From: Cephalotus follicularis
Taxonomy: Eukaryota > Streptophyta > Magnoliopsida > Oxalidales > Cephalotaceae
Direction: 5' to 3'
Length of the DNA stretch: 64,000 bases
Assembly: GCA_001972305.1 (NCBI GenBank)
Contig: BDDD01000027.1
Location: forward strand, 642,415 to 706,414
Below are positions 34,783 through 47,629 of this stretch, piece by piece (positions within the stretch are counted from its first letter, which is position 1; each line of letters begins with the position of its first letter). Below the pieces are notes generated by a model. The model was not told where the DNA came from. It was given only the letters and a program-made list of their open reading frames with translations, and did not search any database. The translations under genes and the position numbers were made by a program.

Positions 34783-37303
34783 TGTAAAGCCCCGTAACCT
34801 TTTTGGAAATTCAAGTTTCTTGTCTATAAGGTTTGAGGTGTTTTCTTTTGGGTTGGGCTTATTTGAGGATTATGGTGAAAAGGAACGAGTTATAAGCCCA
34901 AGGTTTAAATGAGATTATTAGACTTTTAAAGGACTTAAGTGCAAAGCTTGTTGAGGAAGATTTCAAGTTCCAAGGCTTATGTTGGCTTAAGATAAGATTA
35001 GCATAGATTTTTTCTTAGTGTTGGCATTTTCAGCCGTGTAAGTGAGAGAGAGAGAGAGAGCTCTGGTTTTCCTTCTTCTTCTTCCCCGTTCTTTTGCGCG
35101 AACCAGTGGCTGTTGAAGCGTCCGAGCACAGCAAGAATAAGAGTCAGACAAGGAGAAAGAAGTGAAGCAGTCAAGCCAGCAGAGGAACGTAGCAGGAAAG
35201 GAAGAAAAGTTAGCGTCCGAGGAAGTAGCAAGAACTATGAGTGGGACATTCTTTCTCTATAAGTTGTTTTAATCCTTTTGATATTTCTTGATAAATCTCC
35301 TTTAGTTTTCAGTCCAGTGCAGTCAGTGAGTTCAGCCGGGAATTGTTTCCCTAGCGTTTTTATGTAAGTCTCCTTTGTGAGAGGAGTGAATTCTGAACAC
35401 TAGAGCTCAAGTTTTGTTCTAAGTGATTAGTCACTTTCCTGAGTGGTAACAGTATATGTTCAGCCCCCCTCGTCGGCGTACCCGTTCCTTATGATGGGTT
35501 GTTGAGTGAGTCTGCCACCAGGTTCCATACCTGGATCTCCTTTACACTGTGGCTAGGACGGTGTATAGAGGTTTGGGTGCAGCCGAGCACATATGTACAT
35601 AGTTCCTCCCTCCTCGGCCTTTTCATCGCCTAGGATGAGAAGACGGGCGAGTCTGTCCTCAGGTTCCATACCTGGATCTCGTTGACACTGTTGCTAAGAT
35701 AGTGTAAAGCAGTTTGAGCACAGCAAACCTAAGTTACCCGAGAAAAGAGATTAGAGCCTTCAGTAAGTTCTTAGAGGAAGAGCTAGTCCTCGGTTCATTC
35801 TATTCAGTGTGTAAGTAAGCATCAGAGGAGAACAAAGGTTCTCGGCAAGCAAGCTACCCAGTTTATGGAAAAGGCCAAAGATCAGCTCAGCTCAGGCCAC
35901 TATAAGTTGGCACATATATTATGTAAAGAAAGCAAGAAGCAATGTAAGTTCTGAGATCAGTTCTTGTCCTCCTCGACACTTTAGCCTAGTTGGACCCTTC
36001 AGAGCATTTCTAGCTATCAGTTGTGAGATCTTATGTTTATTCAGTTTTCATAGCACTGTGGTATCAGCTAAGCAGAGAAAAAGAGTAAGTTTTTCAAGTA
36101 CTTTGAGCGTTTCTTTATTTTATGGCATGACATATTGTTGTTTATAGTTCCTTTCCCAAGTTGGGACATCATTCATGTTCATGGTAAGCTTTCTTCATCG
36201 CATTCCTTTTTAAAGAATGCATCAGAGGATATTTTGTTCTCATTCACTTAGTCAGTTGGACTAATCCCCTCACAGATTGTTTTGCAGACTATCCAGCAGG
36301 AGGAGATCCTCTAGCTCAGTAGTAGAAAGCTAAGCAAAGGTAGTTTTTGAGCTCGGCACCTCGGGATGTCAGCTCGGGCGTCTAGTTTGCATTGCATAGG
36401 GCATTCTTTTGGGTTTCTCTACCTTCTTTTTGTAGTAGAGTAGCCGAGAGCTGTTTTTGTATTGATATGTTTAAACATGAGAATTTATGTTATTCGTTTG
36501 ATGTATAGAAGAAAGTTTATGCTATTTCTTTTGCCGAGCAGAGAAGCCAATGTATGTTTCTTGTCAGAGGACAACCATGTTATGTATTTTTTTTACACTT
36601 TCAAGAAGGATATAGATGTTTTTAGTTGTAGACTAGTTTTGTCTTGTGATTTGAAGTATGTTTGATGTTATAAGTTTTGTGATATCAGGTCTGTCCGAGG
36701 AGCAAGATAGTCCTCGGATAGCATAGTAGAGGATAGTAGAGAACGACATGGGATGATGGTTTAAGCTTTGAAGGCTTTACCCGAGGAGGCAGGGTGTCCT
36801 CGGATGTTGTTGGGCCTTTTGATGTATGAGGCTAAGAAGGAGTCCTCGAAATATAGTCAGAGGATCCAAGAAAGTGAGAGGTCTGAGGACGACTTGAAGT
36901 TCTAGAGCTACAGTGTTAAGTTAGTTAAGCTGTGCGTTTTGATGCTAAGGTTAAGAGTGGTGTTTTGAAGCACTCTTTGAGAATAGCAGAGGAGAAAGAA
37001 CCGTGGACAGAATGTGTCCTCAGGCGTTATGCAGACTTGGTGTTTAAGTGATCATGGGTGGAGCACGTGGGTGCTCTCCTTGGGAACTAAGTGATGCGAC
37101 GCGTTTTGAAATCCTTAATCAAGGCAGTTAGTGACTTAATAAAATGGGGAGTTTGAGTCCTAGGATCCTTTTGTCCTATGCCCTTTTTCCGCGCTTGTTA
37201 CGCGTTTTGCCAGGCCTTTCTCCTCGGGCTTTCGTGTAACGCATCCCTGGAGCGATCCTCGTAGGACACGTGTCCCAGAGCTTAGCGGGAACGGGTCCTG
37301 TCA
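34783..37303 (+). mobile_element. Long Ty3-type LTR with primer-binding site
   Basis: Begins TGTAAAGCCCCGTAACC and ends GGGTCCTGTCA. It is followed at 37306-37318 by TGGTGTCAGAGCG, a variant of the initiator-tRNA-Met primer site, so this is a 5' LTR with little of its internal region left. 2.5 kb, with a GA repeat at 35043-35060 and many CCTCGG / GAGGA words. A duplicated block (AGGTTCCATACCTGGATCTC at 35520 and 35661) lies in its centre. No coding capacity seen. Confidence 0.68.
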
Positions 37304-37837
37304 GTTTGGTGTCAGAGCGTAGGTTTGAGTTTTCCTTGTGCTTGCTATGTTAGTTAGTGGGGTATCATGTTGGGTTGCATTCATGTATTGCATTTAGTTT
37401 GCAACGATATGAATGAAAAATTACCAAGTGTGTTGAATAAGTCAATACTTAAAATATCCTTTTGGACTTTTCAAAGGCTTGTTAAACAAGCTTATGACTT
37501 ATTATTTCTCTCTTTTTAACACCCTTTGGCCAGCCATTAAGTCCCCAATTCGTCCCACACAAATGCAAAGCAAGTTTGGGCCAAAATGGTGTAAGACTTG
37601 CAAATGGGGTTAAGTAAAATCAACTTAGATTTCACTAACCATCAAGCCCACATTTAAACACACATTGGGCTAGCCAATTTAAGGACAATTAAGCCCAAAA
37701 TTTTGACCATTAAGGGAAATAAATCCCAAGCCCTAAATGTTATAAAGGCCATAAGCTCTCCCTACAAGTAAATGCCCTATGCATTCACATATTGAGACAA
37801 ACAACTATTTGCACGTAATATTTCATTATGGTGATAC
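37304..37837. other. Short internal remnant and unassigned sequence
   Basis: Contains the primer-binding site above, then sequence I could not assign. It may be part of the inverted copia LTR that follows. No ORF. Confidence 0.35.
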
Positions 37838-39095
37838 TTGAACTCATTTCAAAGAAATGATTGTTCGACAAATGAAATATTCACTAGCAAAGTAACATCT
37901 CCATTAGATGTTATCCTTTCACTGAATGACATGTCACCCGACATATCAACCTGTTCCAAAATCAGGCGGGACCCAAAAGCCAGGTTCGTTCTCGGTACAA
38001 ATGATATATTTTCTAGAAATCCCAGAATTCTGGTACGACCATCCCGATAGTCCTTGACTATCCATATGGCCCCGGTGTGACCTCCAATCACCTCTGGCTC
38101 CGTGTACACCATGTCTATCATTTGTTATCCAGTTAAACCTATACTTTATCACTGTCATCGGCATATGTGTCGCATATCCCTCATCATCTCAGTTCCGACG
38201 GTGACTAGGGTTTGGATTAATGTTACCCCTAGGTAAAACGCGACAACTATAATTCTTTGAACGCATTGAGACTATCGGGAGATATCCCAGGAAACCTCGT
38301 TTCCATCTCCCAAGTGCTCGGTAGAGACTTCCAAGTCTTCAATGGTCACAGATGTTATAGAGCCTATAACCCTCAACATAGGTGTGATGATCCCATATTG
38401 CGTACTCACCCATACGTCTCAATGCAGCTTCCACAAGGCCCAAAGACAACCATTTTTCCAGTACGTGGCTAGTGCTGGGGAGGCAAAATCAAAGCCATGC
38501 AGTTACTACACAACGCATGTCAGCTGCTCAGGTCTAAGGATACAACGCGAGTCTTAAAGTACCCACTAGTCTCCTTTGACCAAACACTACCGCGACAAAT
38601 AGGAATCCTATTGACAAAGGTGTTGACTCTACAAATAGGTAACCTATGGTTGGTCGGTTCAATGATGCTTTCTAGCACACATCCCGCATCAGCTTTAGGA
38701 TAAACCCAAATGGCAATGAGATGATTCATCCTCCCTGTTGCATCGGGAGCAAGCATAACACGGCAAGTCTTTGCGGTTCATCAATTTCCCTAAGAAAGTG
38801 AACCTATGACTTGGAACTTTTGTCACAAGGGAGTAAGGATCTCATTCTCATAACCTCCTAGGCATGAGATCCAACCCTTTATGGATAGGGCACTATATGT
38901 GTATTTAGTTGACATGGTGATCAACTGATCCAATTCAACAGTTTGAGATAATACATGTAGCCTTTGCCATTTTTTACTGTAGTATGCACATTAAAACATA
39001 ATTGGAACTAAGAATGTTTAAACATGGAGTGTAACATATGTACAGAACATATCAATGCAGCCACCTCTTAGCTTGTAGGGGCAGCCCTATCTAAC
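37838..39095 (-). repeat. Inverted outer half of a copia LTR
   Basis: Reverse-complement match to about 50297-51500, the outer half of the right copia LTR. The LTR start reads TGTTAGATAGGGCTGCCCC on the minus strand, ending at 39095. Markers shared with the right copy include GATCAGTTGATCA and the string CTTTGGGCCTTGTGG. Confidence 0.75.
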
Positions 39096-39232
39096 ACACC
39101 GGGTGCACCAAAAATGGGGAAAACGCACCCTTAGTGTGCGACAGCGCAGGGGGTGCGCTTTCGAGCGAAGAAGATAGGCGCTTGGCGCCGGTGGCCGCAT
39201 AAAAGGTGGATTCTCATCCACGATACTCCTCT

Positions 39233-39238
39233 TCTCTC

Positions 39239-39287
<49 letters not shown>
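39233..39287. repeat. CT microsatellite in copia LTR
   Basis: About 27 CT units, once interrupted by TA. The right LTR has a shorter tract at 51856-51890. Confidence 0.9.
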
Positions 39288-39288
<1 letters not shown>

Positions 39289-40684
39289 AGTTTTCTCTTT
39301 CGTTTCTCTCTAGTTTGAACCGACGCGTTTTTGCTTCTCCCACTGCCGGCTTCTCTTCCACCATCGGTTATCGCAGTAGGTGGAGCCAATCTTTGGCTTT
39401 ATCTATTTTGATTCTAGTCTAGGTGATTTTCGTATGTTTTTTGGCTGGATTTCGATTGGTGAGTCGACTCATTGTGCCCCGTGGCTTGGCGTCCCAGCCC
39501 GAGTCACAGCGGGTCTTGGGTTACAACGTGAAGATCGAGATTTTTGGTGACCGGTGATGGCTCGGCTGGTCTATGACATGTTGAACGGAGTCGCTGAGTC
39601 CAACTCAGCGATTCTCCATCACTTTCGGCTGTGTCGTTGCATTCTGGGGCGCTTCCCGCCGAGTCTCCACCAGCAATGGGTAGATTGACACTTTTGGAGT
39701 CCGATGGTGTCTTGGTCGGACCTCTGGCGAGTTGGCCGGAATCCAGCAGTGGCTCCGGTGATCCGTTGTGGCTCCGGTGACTGGCCGTGGCTACTACAAG
39801 CGTGAAGTAGCAAAGTGGTGGAGCCTTCAGCATTGGTATGGTTCCTAATCTATTGTATTTATTGTTACCGAATTATATTCGATTTTTAAAAGTGAATGTA
39901 TGCTTGATTTTATTAGTTCGATTGAACATTAAACGGTGATCCTTGGCTTTTAGATTATGGTAGTAAGATGTCAGTGTGAACCTTGACTTGCAATCTTGGT
40001 GTTTTGAAAAATTAAAATTATACACACTAACATCCTAGACCCAAAATCGACCGGGAACCTCTCCCAGGTTTCCAACAGTGGTATCAGAGCGATCTGTTTT
40101 AATTTCAATTAGACTTTAATTTCTATTTTGGTGACTATTTTGGAATGATTAAAGTAGCTGAAATTCTAATTTAATTCCCTTCCCATGGTTATTTTATAAA
40201 ATTAATTTTTTCTTAAACCAAAGGGAAACTAGGTTTTAATTAATCTAATGGGAGGTTTACTGGAATATCGACGGACTTGTTGGAATTATTTCGATTGGTC
40301 ATCAGAAATTGAAATTGTTTGTGTTTATTTAAAGTCTATTGTGGATGTAGATTTTAAATGTCTTATGCATGATGGTAGGCTATGGGATTAGACCTAACTT
40401 TTGGTTTCTTTTGTGGATGGTTTAATTTGCTTTATTAGCTTGTGCTTTATTTGGTCTGTAATAAGGTTATCTACGTGCACCATTATTTCCTTATTTCTTT
40501 AATTCTCTCTCCCTCCAATTTGTATTCTATTCTTTATTTTTTAAATGTATTTGGAAATTTCATTTTGCAAACAAAGAAGAAATGAATCACAAAGGAGCTT
40601 GAAGAGGTAGATCAAGGAAATTGCAAGACCACGTGAGGCCATATATGCATGGTGCATTTTGTAATAAAGTAGTTTTGAGTAGTT

Positions 40685-42431
40685 TGTTAGAGATGAAGTG
40701 CTGCGAGCCAGTGTCGAGCTTGTATTTACTTCATCTTATAAAACGATTTATAAATTCAATAAAGATATTTATGGTTTATCAATGGCTATGAGTTTGTTTC
40801 ATTAATACATGCTTAATTAATTGTAAATGAATGTATTGGAATGAAGTTAGAGAACTAAGTTCATGATGAGATCGTGAGAGTTGGAATCTCGATATACTTT
40901 ATTTCGAATCTTCCTGGTCATAGGATTGACACTCAGGGCATGATCAATCTGGATAATCCAGCACGTACTGTCAAATCGGTAAGTAGAGGGTGACTGATCT
41001 CACACTCACTCGCATGGATGATGCTATGACAACTACGTGGGTGCTCATTTGACGAGTTCACTGAATGTGACTGCTGATAGAATATCTGTATGGAGTTTTA
41101 CTTACATGTCTGACATCATTCTAGTTTTACAGCAGTGCATGTGGTCCTTGGACATGAGTCGTCACTGGATGTCTTGTGCATAGGGTGCTGTGTTTTGATA
41201 ATGCTTAAATACATATTCTATGAAGTGTATACAAGCAATAGTTGGACATAGTACGCTTATGTATGGAGGCATGTGAACTGGTAACAATGAATCTATTGCT
41301 TCTAATAAAAGAAGATTATGCTCAAGATGATTTTCGTTAGCAATTAAGCGTCTGGCCAGGGTAGCCACGATATGAAGAGTGTGATATTATTGGTTGAATA
41401 TTAGAGGGGCACCTCTAATATTATTTAGGCTAATGAAAGATAGTCACAAGGCTGAAAATTAAATTATTGGGGTATGACTTAATCTGTACCCTAGATTTAA
41501 TCAGAGTATTGTCAATGGAGGGACTATACGTGCATGTACCTTAAATTGTGGTTCGCAGATGACTCATATTACCCGGGGGTCGTTATGCATTGCTAGATGT
41601 CGATGTCGACCAGTAGGATGCTTGAGATTAAATTGATAATTAATCTTGGAAGAAAAGAATTAAAAGATTTTTAATTCGAAATGTTCGAGAGAATATTTTT
41701 ATGTGATAATAAATATTTAATCGGATAATCGTGAGCGTCATGATTTAATCCTACGGCCAGTGTAATAGTGAACCCATTGGGTTACACACAATACGGGCTA
41801 ATATTTCCAACACGGTTATGAGAGAAAAATTAGGATAATTATTTCCTAATTATATTCAATGAGATTATATATATATATATATATATATAATGAGATTAAT
41901 TATCTTTACTGAGATTAAGGAAAGAAAGAAGTTTAAAAGGAAAAGAATTCCTTTTAAGAAAGAGGGCTGATTGAATTAGGAGATCGTGTTTAAGTGAGAT
42001 TTGGCTAGCAGCAATTATATAAACACATCTCTCTATTCTCTACTAATGATTGAACACGTTTTCTCTTAAGAAAACAAACCCTAGCCACCCCTCTCTCTCT
42101 CTCATACATACAATCAAGTGTTGATAGCTTGTGAAGCTTTTCGTGTTGGAGATTGAAGCTTGGTGTGGATACCTTCGAGGCTTTCTACACTTTGAGGCTA
42201 GAACCGTTTCAAAGAAACAAGGAGCCTGCGCTTTTGAAAGCAAGAAGATTCAAAGGAAGAAGGAATGAGCCGCTCCATTGATGTGATATGTGTGTGTGTA
42301 TATATATATGCTCAAAAGATCCTGTGTAATGAATCATATGGCTTGATGATCATGAGATGATAACACAATATATATATTATGGTTTTATACATTTAGATAT
42401 TTTATTGTTTAATCGCCATAAGGTTCTAACA
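40685..42431 (+). mobile_element. Solo LTR (copia family) inside the copia element
   Basis: 1747 bp, TGTTAGAGATG...GGTTCTAACA, flanked by TAGTT at 40680-40684 and 42432-42436. Same family as the solo LTR at 31978-33759, opposite orientation. An AT microsatellite lies at 41866-41889. Confidence 0.87.
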
Positions 42432-43430
42432 TAGTTCACCTAGGAGACCGAGTGATCACATACGCTCGTGTGATCTCTCATAGATTTAATCCCTAGCCAT
42501 ACCATTTTTATTTCTATGTGGATCACAGGTTGCATGAGATGAATGTTTTCTTTTTACAAACAATCCAAACACGTCAAGCATAATAAGCCGTTACCAAATG
42601 GATTGAAAGATTAAAATTAATCTAATAATGGTTTTGGCTATTTAAATAAAATAAGACCTCAAATTCCTCCAATTTGTGATATAATAAGTCCATAGTGATG
42701 TGTGCACTGTTGGCTGCTCCAACGTTGGCCTTCCACGCCTTCGTTTATTAGTATGGATATACTGGGGATAGCACAACCAAACTGAGGTCTCCCGTATGAC
42801 CATTTATACTAAATTTCAGTGTGAGGTGCACTGGAAGGAAATAACTAAGTTTTGATGTTCTGACTAGCTCCCTAGTGGATATCAAAACTGGTTCATTTCT
42901 TTGAGGGATTGTGAGTTAGGACTTATACCAGGACCATATTATTAGCGCAGCCCAGCAGTGGATTATATGGGCCGTCATGCCGAATATTGCATCGGATCTT
43001 GCATTTCAAGGACGAGGCGCTAATGCAAATAGGGCATTTATGTCTAACTATTTTGATATTGTAGTTTGTCATGCCCTAGGTGAGGCCACAATAGGCGGGA
43101 TAGATTCCGATCCCCACTAGGAAGCGAGGCTTCCCGAATTCCACATTGGAGGTGTGGGATACGATTAGAAAAGTGGTAGGAGCCATAACTTCCAAAGACC
43201 AAGAGTTATGGTAATAACATAAAATTGAATGATCTGCTAATTTTCTCTCTTGTTTCTTCTAATAGGTTGTTAGATAACATATTTTACATACTCAAATGGC
43301 AGACAGCACTATAATATGGCATGATTAATATTTTTCTCAAGCTACAAAATCCACGTTTTATTGAATGATTAAGCATTTTACGTATGGTACTCACGAGCAT
43401 GAGAATTGATCATGTTATGACTGAAAAAGC

Positions 43431-46400
43431 TGACACGCCCCGTTCCCGAGCACCCCTGCCCGAGGACGGCTATGCCAGGTGGAAGGATCCCCCACCTGGA
43501 TCCCTAACCAAAACCCCAACAAACAAAGACTAACACTAAGGCCAAGGGCAGGCGTTAAAACACGCTACCGAGGAGAGCCACGCTCCCCAGGCCAAATGCA
43601 CCTATGGCATAAAAACAAGAAATGCCCGAAGAAACACACGGCAGAGAAGGGACAAAGAAGGAATGGTAAAACTGTAAATAACCCTTACATAAAACTATTC
43701 CCAAAACTCACCGTTTAACTAAAGGGGACACACACAACAACCACTACCCAAACGCACCGTTCCACTAAAGGAACATGCCAGGGGAAGGAGCCAGGGCAGA
43801 GAACGTAACACTACGTCTTGCCTGGGGTCCCAGGCAAGGGATGCCAACACCACCCAACACAACATGACGTATCACCAGCCAGGTCTGCACCTCCATCCTA
43901 AGACATGCCTTCCCCGGATGAGCCATCCTTGGGCATGTCCTCATTGGACGACTAACTTCGGACATGTCCACCCCGGGCATGTCCTCCCCGGGCATGACCC
44001 ATAAAAACAAGGATATGCCCGGGCACAAGAAAACAACAACTTTTAACATAAGCTAAGTCTGGGATCAACACAAGGGCCCGGGGGCAAAAGCCAAGCAAAG
44101 GACAATTATTCGAGGTCCCACCAACGCTCAACTTACACTAAGGAGACGGACTCTCACCCCGGCCAGGTGCCCAGGGGATCCACCAGGGTTCACCGGACAA
44201 AACATCTCCAGGGACCGAGCTGGTCCGAGGTCGAGAGGTCGAACAAAACTAAGGAAAACTGCTTACTCCCACTTAACGCCTACGGGCATGCCCGGGGACA
44301 AACACCCGGGGACGCCACCAGACCTCAGCTTAGGGTCAACCAACCTGGGCTACGAGGTCAACCTAAGGTTTGACTAACCATGAACATAGACACCCCTCCC
44401 CTGGCATCTCAGCAGAGGTGCCACGCACAAAAGGCCTCAGGAGAAACACTAAAGTTTCACCAAGGCCTGGACTGGGGAGACCTGCTCCTCTGCCCAGGGT
44501 CAAACAACTCCCGAACTCATACGTCGCCCATGCACCCTAAACGCTTAACATAAACAACGTCAGGGCTGGGAAAACAGCTCATAACAACAAGGTATATAAA
44601 ACAAGTGAATTATATATGGTCCTGGGAAAAATGACAAGGACCCACAACATCCAAAAATCATGTACATTTTTACAAAGAAGGTTTACAGGACATAGACATC
44701 AACAAGTCTATAAAAAAACCCCATGAATTTCCCCAAATGCATAAAGGTGCCCGTGGTCGAGTAGCCATCCTAAGGTGCTGCGTCCGACGTCTACCTCTTT
44801 CAATATGCTGTCCTTAGTGGATCTTAAGAACCCTGCTGCCCCGCTTCCTCTGCTCACAAAACTGAGAGGAGATTAGTCCAACTGACTAGTGAGTAAGATC
44901 AAGGAATATCCTGGGCAAACCCACTTCCACCGGGGTGCCAAGAGCCAAGATAAACGTGCCCTACCCCAACTGGGCCAAAGGACAACCCATATCCACTGCT
45001 CAACAAAACAAGGTAGGGGTGAAAATATACAAGGATATCAATAAAAAGGAAAACCCGAGGAGACGTCAGAGCTACCAACTCAATGACTGACCTCAAGGAA
45101 AAAAGATAAACAAGAGGTTATATGTCAGAACATGCCAGGATCCAAGGATCAACAAAAGATCAACTCTAAAGATCAACAATTATCAAGGGACTACTGGTAC
45201 TGTATCAATCACAAACACATTCCACATACGCACATGCACACATCATACTCACACACTTCCATAGCCGAAACCACCTCGGCAAGCATAAATAACAACTCCG
45301 TTGACGTTCCATCAACGCGGTCATGGGCTACAGGACTGTACACATCCCTCATATACGCATATAGATACCCACTTCCAGAGTACCACATGAACATCAGTAG
45401 AAGGGCTACGCAAGCACTCATTCCCCGGTAATCACACATTAGCGCACCTCACTACATGAACATCGATCGAGCGGCTACGCAAGCCCACCCTCGTCTGCAA
45501 TCACGAGCTCAGCACTACACCATATGAACATCGATCGAGGAGAAACTCGTTGGTAATCACATAGTGTTAGTATCGTCCAAGGGGACCGCGAATCAACGCT
45601 CAGCTCCACCCGTGACGAGATGACAGAGGAGAACATCGGCTCAGAGGTAAGTGTATCACCACTTAGACCATCTCGTGCCGGCAATCTCATGCCCGAGGAC
45701 TCCATTATGGCCTGACCAGAGAAGATAGCGGATCCACGGCTGCCCCCACACATCATTCCATCATAGACCAATGAAATGAGCAGATCAGAGTATGGAACCC
45801 AGGCACAGTCACACTCAACAACTCATCATAGACAATGGCATTGCTGAATGGAATTGGGATCGAACGCCCACTCCCCCATCAGCCACAACAAGTCTCATAC
45901 ATAACCAAGTAACCAGTAATCAGTACCCGTGGACAACAACACATGATATCAAATAAAGTATGAATACTTAAACATAAAAGGGAAACAACAAGTTCAACCT
46001 AGGCATCAAGACAACCGTATTCACATGCAATATCAATAGATGACAGGAGAAGAAATCCTAGTCAAGATAATATCATGGAAGGACATATAAACAGTAAACT
46101 CTCAGTTATCAATTGATAGAAAGAAGAACATCCCACTCACTAGTATCAGTAGCTTCCTCAACTAGCTTCCTTGTTGTGCGAACTCCGTGCCTAGATCTTC
46201 CTCTGCAAGACCAACACACAACAACGCTTAGCCACCATGAACAACATCTCTGAAGTTATGCATGAACCACATACATCCATGAAAACCAAGGCGAAGCTCT
46301 TCCTCGGCCTCAAAGATCGTGCCTGCACCAACCATGTGATGCACCAAAACGTACTGAGGAGGACACTTACTCTCTCAAATGCTTCTTCAGGCATGAGATG

Positions 46401-46648
46401 ATGGATATGACATATGCTGAAAGCCAACTGCCAAGCTTCCTAAGCAAGCTTTGCACATATCCCAATACTAAACAAATATCTCTTATCTCTTAAACCATAA
46501 CAACCATTGGGCCTCCACCAAGCCCAAGCTAAACTAACATTATCCAATAAGAGAAGCCCAAGCCAACCACAACCAAGGAGAAAAGAAAAAAAAAATTTCC
46601 CCAAGCCCCAAACATCAATTTACCCAAAAATTAATGCGGGTCGTTACA
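43431..46648 (-). mobile_element. Ty3-type (Tekay/Del-like) LTR insertion in copia gag region
   Basis: On the minus strand starts TGTAACGACCCGC and ends GGGGCGTGTCA, 3.2 kb. It interrupts the copia gag region, which resumes at 46649. No internal coding region, so it is a solo LTR or large derivative. A clear target duplication was not found (AAAGC left, GAAAC right). 43900-44010 has repeated GGGCATGTCC words; 45340-45580 has diverged copies of a block containing ATGAACATC(G/A)(A/G)T and GGCTACGCAAGC. Confidence 0.65.
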
Positions 46649-47130
46649 GAAACACCCCTCATATTAGGGATCATTGCATCTGACCATCAAAAGGCCAGGG
46701 TGGCTCAATGGTGGGACAGCAATCATAGAGTCCGTTACATGGTGATTATTGGCATGAGTCCATATTGCCAAACGCTATGTGTGTCTTCACAGACCTTGCG
46801 TGACATGTTAATATAGCTTGAGGAGTTGTTTGGCACACAGTCGGAGACTGGTAAGGTAGATTTAGACCATGTTGGGTCAAATTGATCTGTGATACTTATT
46901 CCTTCTTCTGAACAACCTCTGAGAGGGGTGGATCGAGTGAATCCAGTTCCAAGGGAAAGGCGCCCATAAGGAAGAAAGAAAATGAACCACTACACGTGGT
47001 TGGGGATGCCATTCATAAGAGGATTAAAGATCTTACAAAAGAGAAAGCCTGCTTCTTTTATGGGAAGCCAGGGCACTGGAAGAGAAATTGCAAGCAATTC
47101 CTTGCTTCCATTGCAGATGGTATCTCGGGG
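46649..47130 (+). pseudogene. gag: Copia gag remnant with zinc knuckle
   Basis: Contains LEELFGTQSETGK near 46820-46855 and a nucleocapsid zinc knuckle at about 47047-47090 (CFFYGKPGHWKRNC), in which the second Cys of the canonical CX2C is Tyr. Stops interrupt the frame. Confidence 0.75.
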
Positions 47131-47629
47131 TCAGGTACCTTCATATTTTTTATATTCCATCTAGCTTACAATGTAAGTTCAGCTTGGGTATAGGACGCAG
47201 GTTGTGAGATTAACATTTATAACTCTTTGCAGGAGCTAAGAGAAGCTAGACAACTGGGAACTGTGGATGCAATGGACCTACGACATGATGGATCAGGGAT
47301 CTGCACTAGTGTTGTAGGAAATTTTGATTTGTATAATATAGCCATGTGGCTTTTGTATGTGGACTTAACCCTTGTAAACATTGTAAAGAACTTTTTTTCT
47401 AAAACTTTGATTAGCATATCCAATGTATATTTTGTAAAGCTGAGAGCTTTTTATTTATTACATGTGGATATTCGCTATTATTTTTTGGTTATGTATCAGT
47501 CGGCACTAATAAACTAGATAATGGTTTCAAGTCATAAATACTAATCAAACAATAGCACTAGCTATTGAGCAAGAAATTACTAATAAAAGACTACGAGAGA
47601 CAATTGATACAAACCCTTCACATATCTTA

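Noticed and set aside
39087-39422. ORFs with Arg-Glu or Ser-Leu dipeptide runs
   Set aside because: Translation of a CT microsatellite in the copia LTR; the same occurs at 51755-52026.
40079-40090. tRNA-Met-like sequence
   Set aside because: It is only the 12-base primer-binding site of the copia element, not a tRNA gene. No tRNA, rRNA or CRISPR array was seen in the window.
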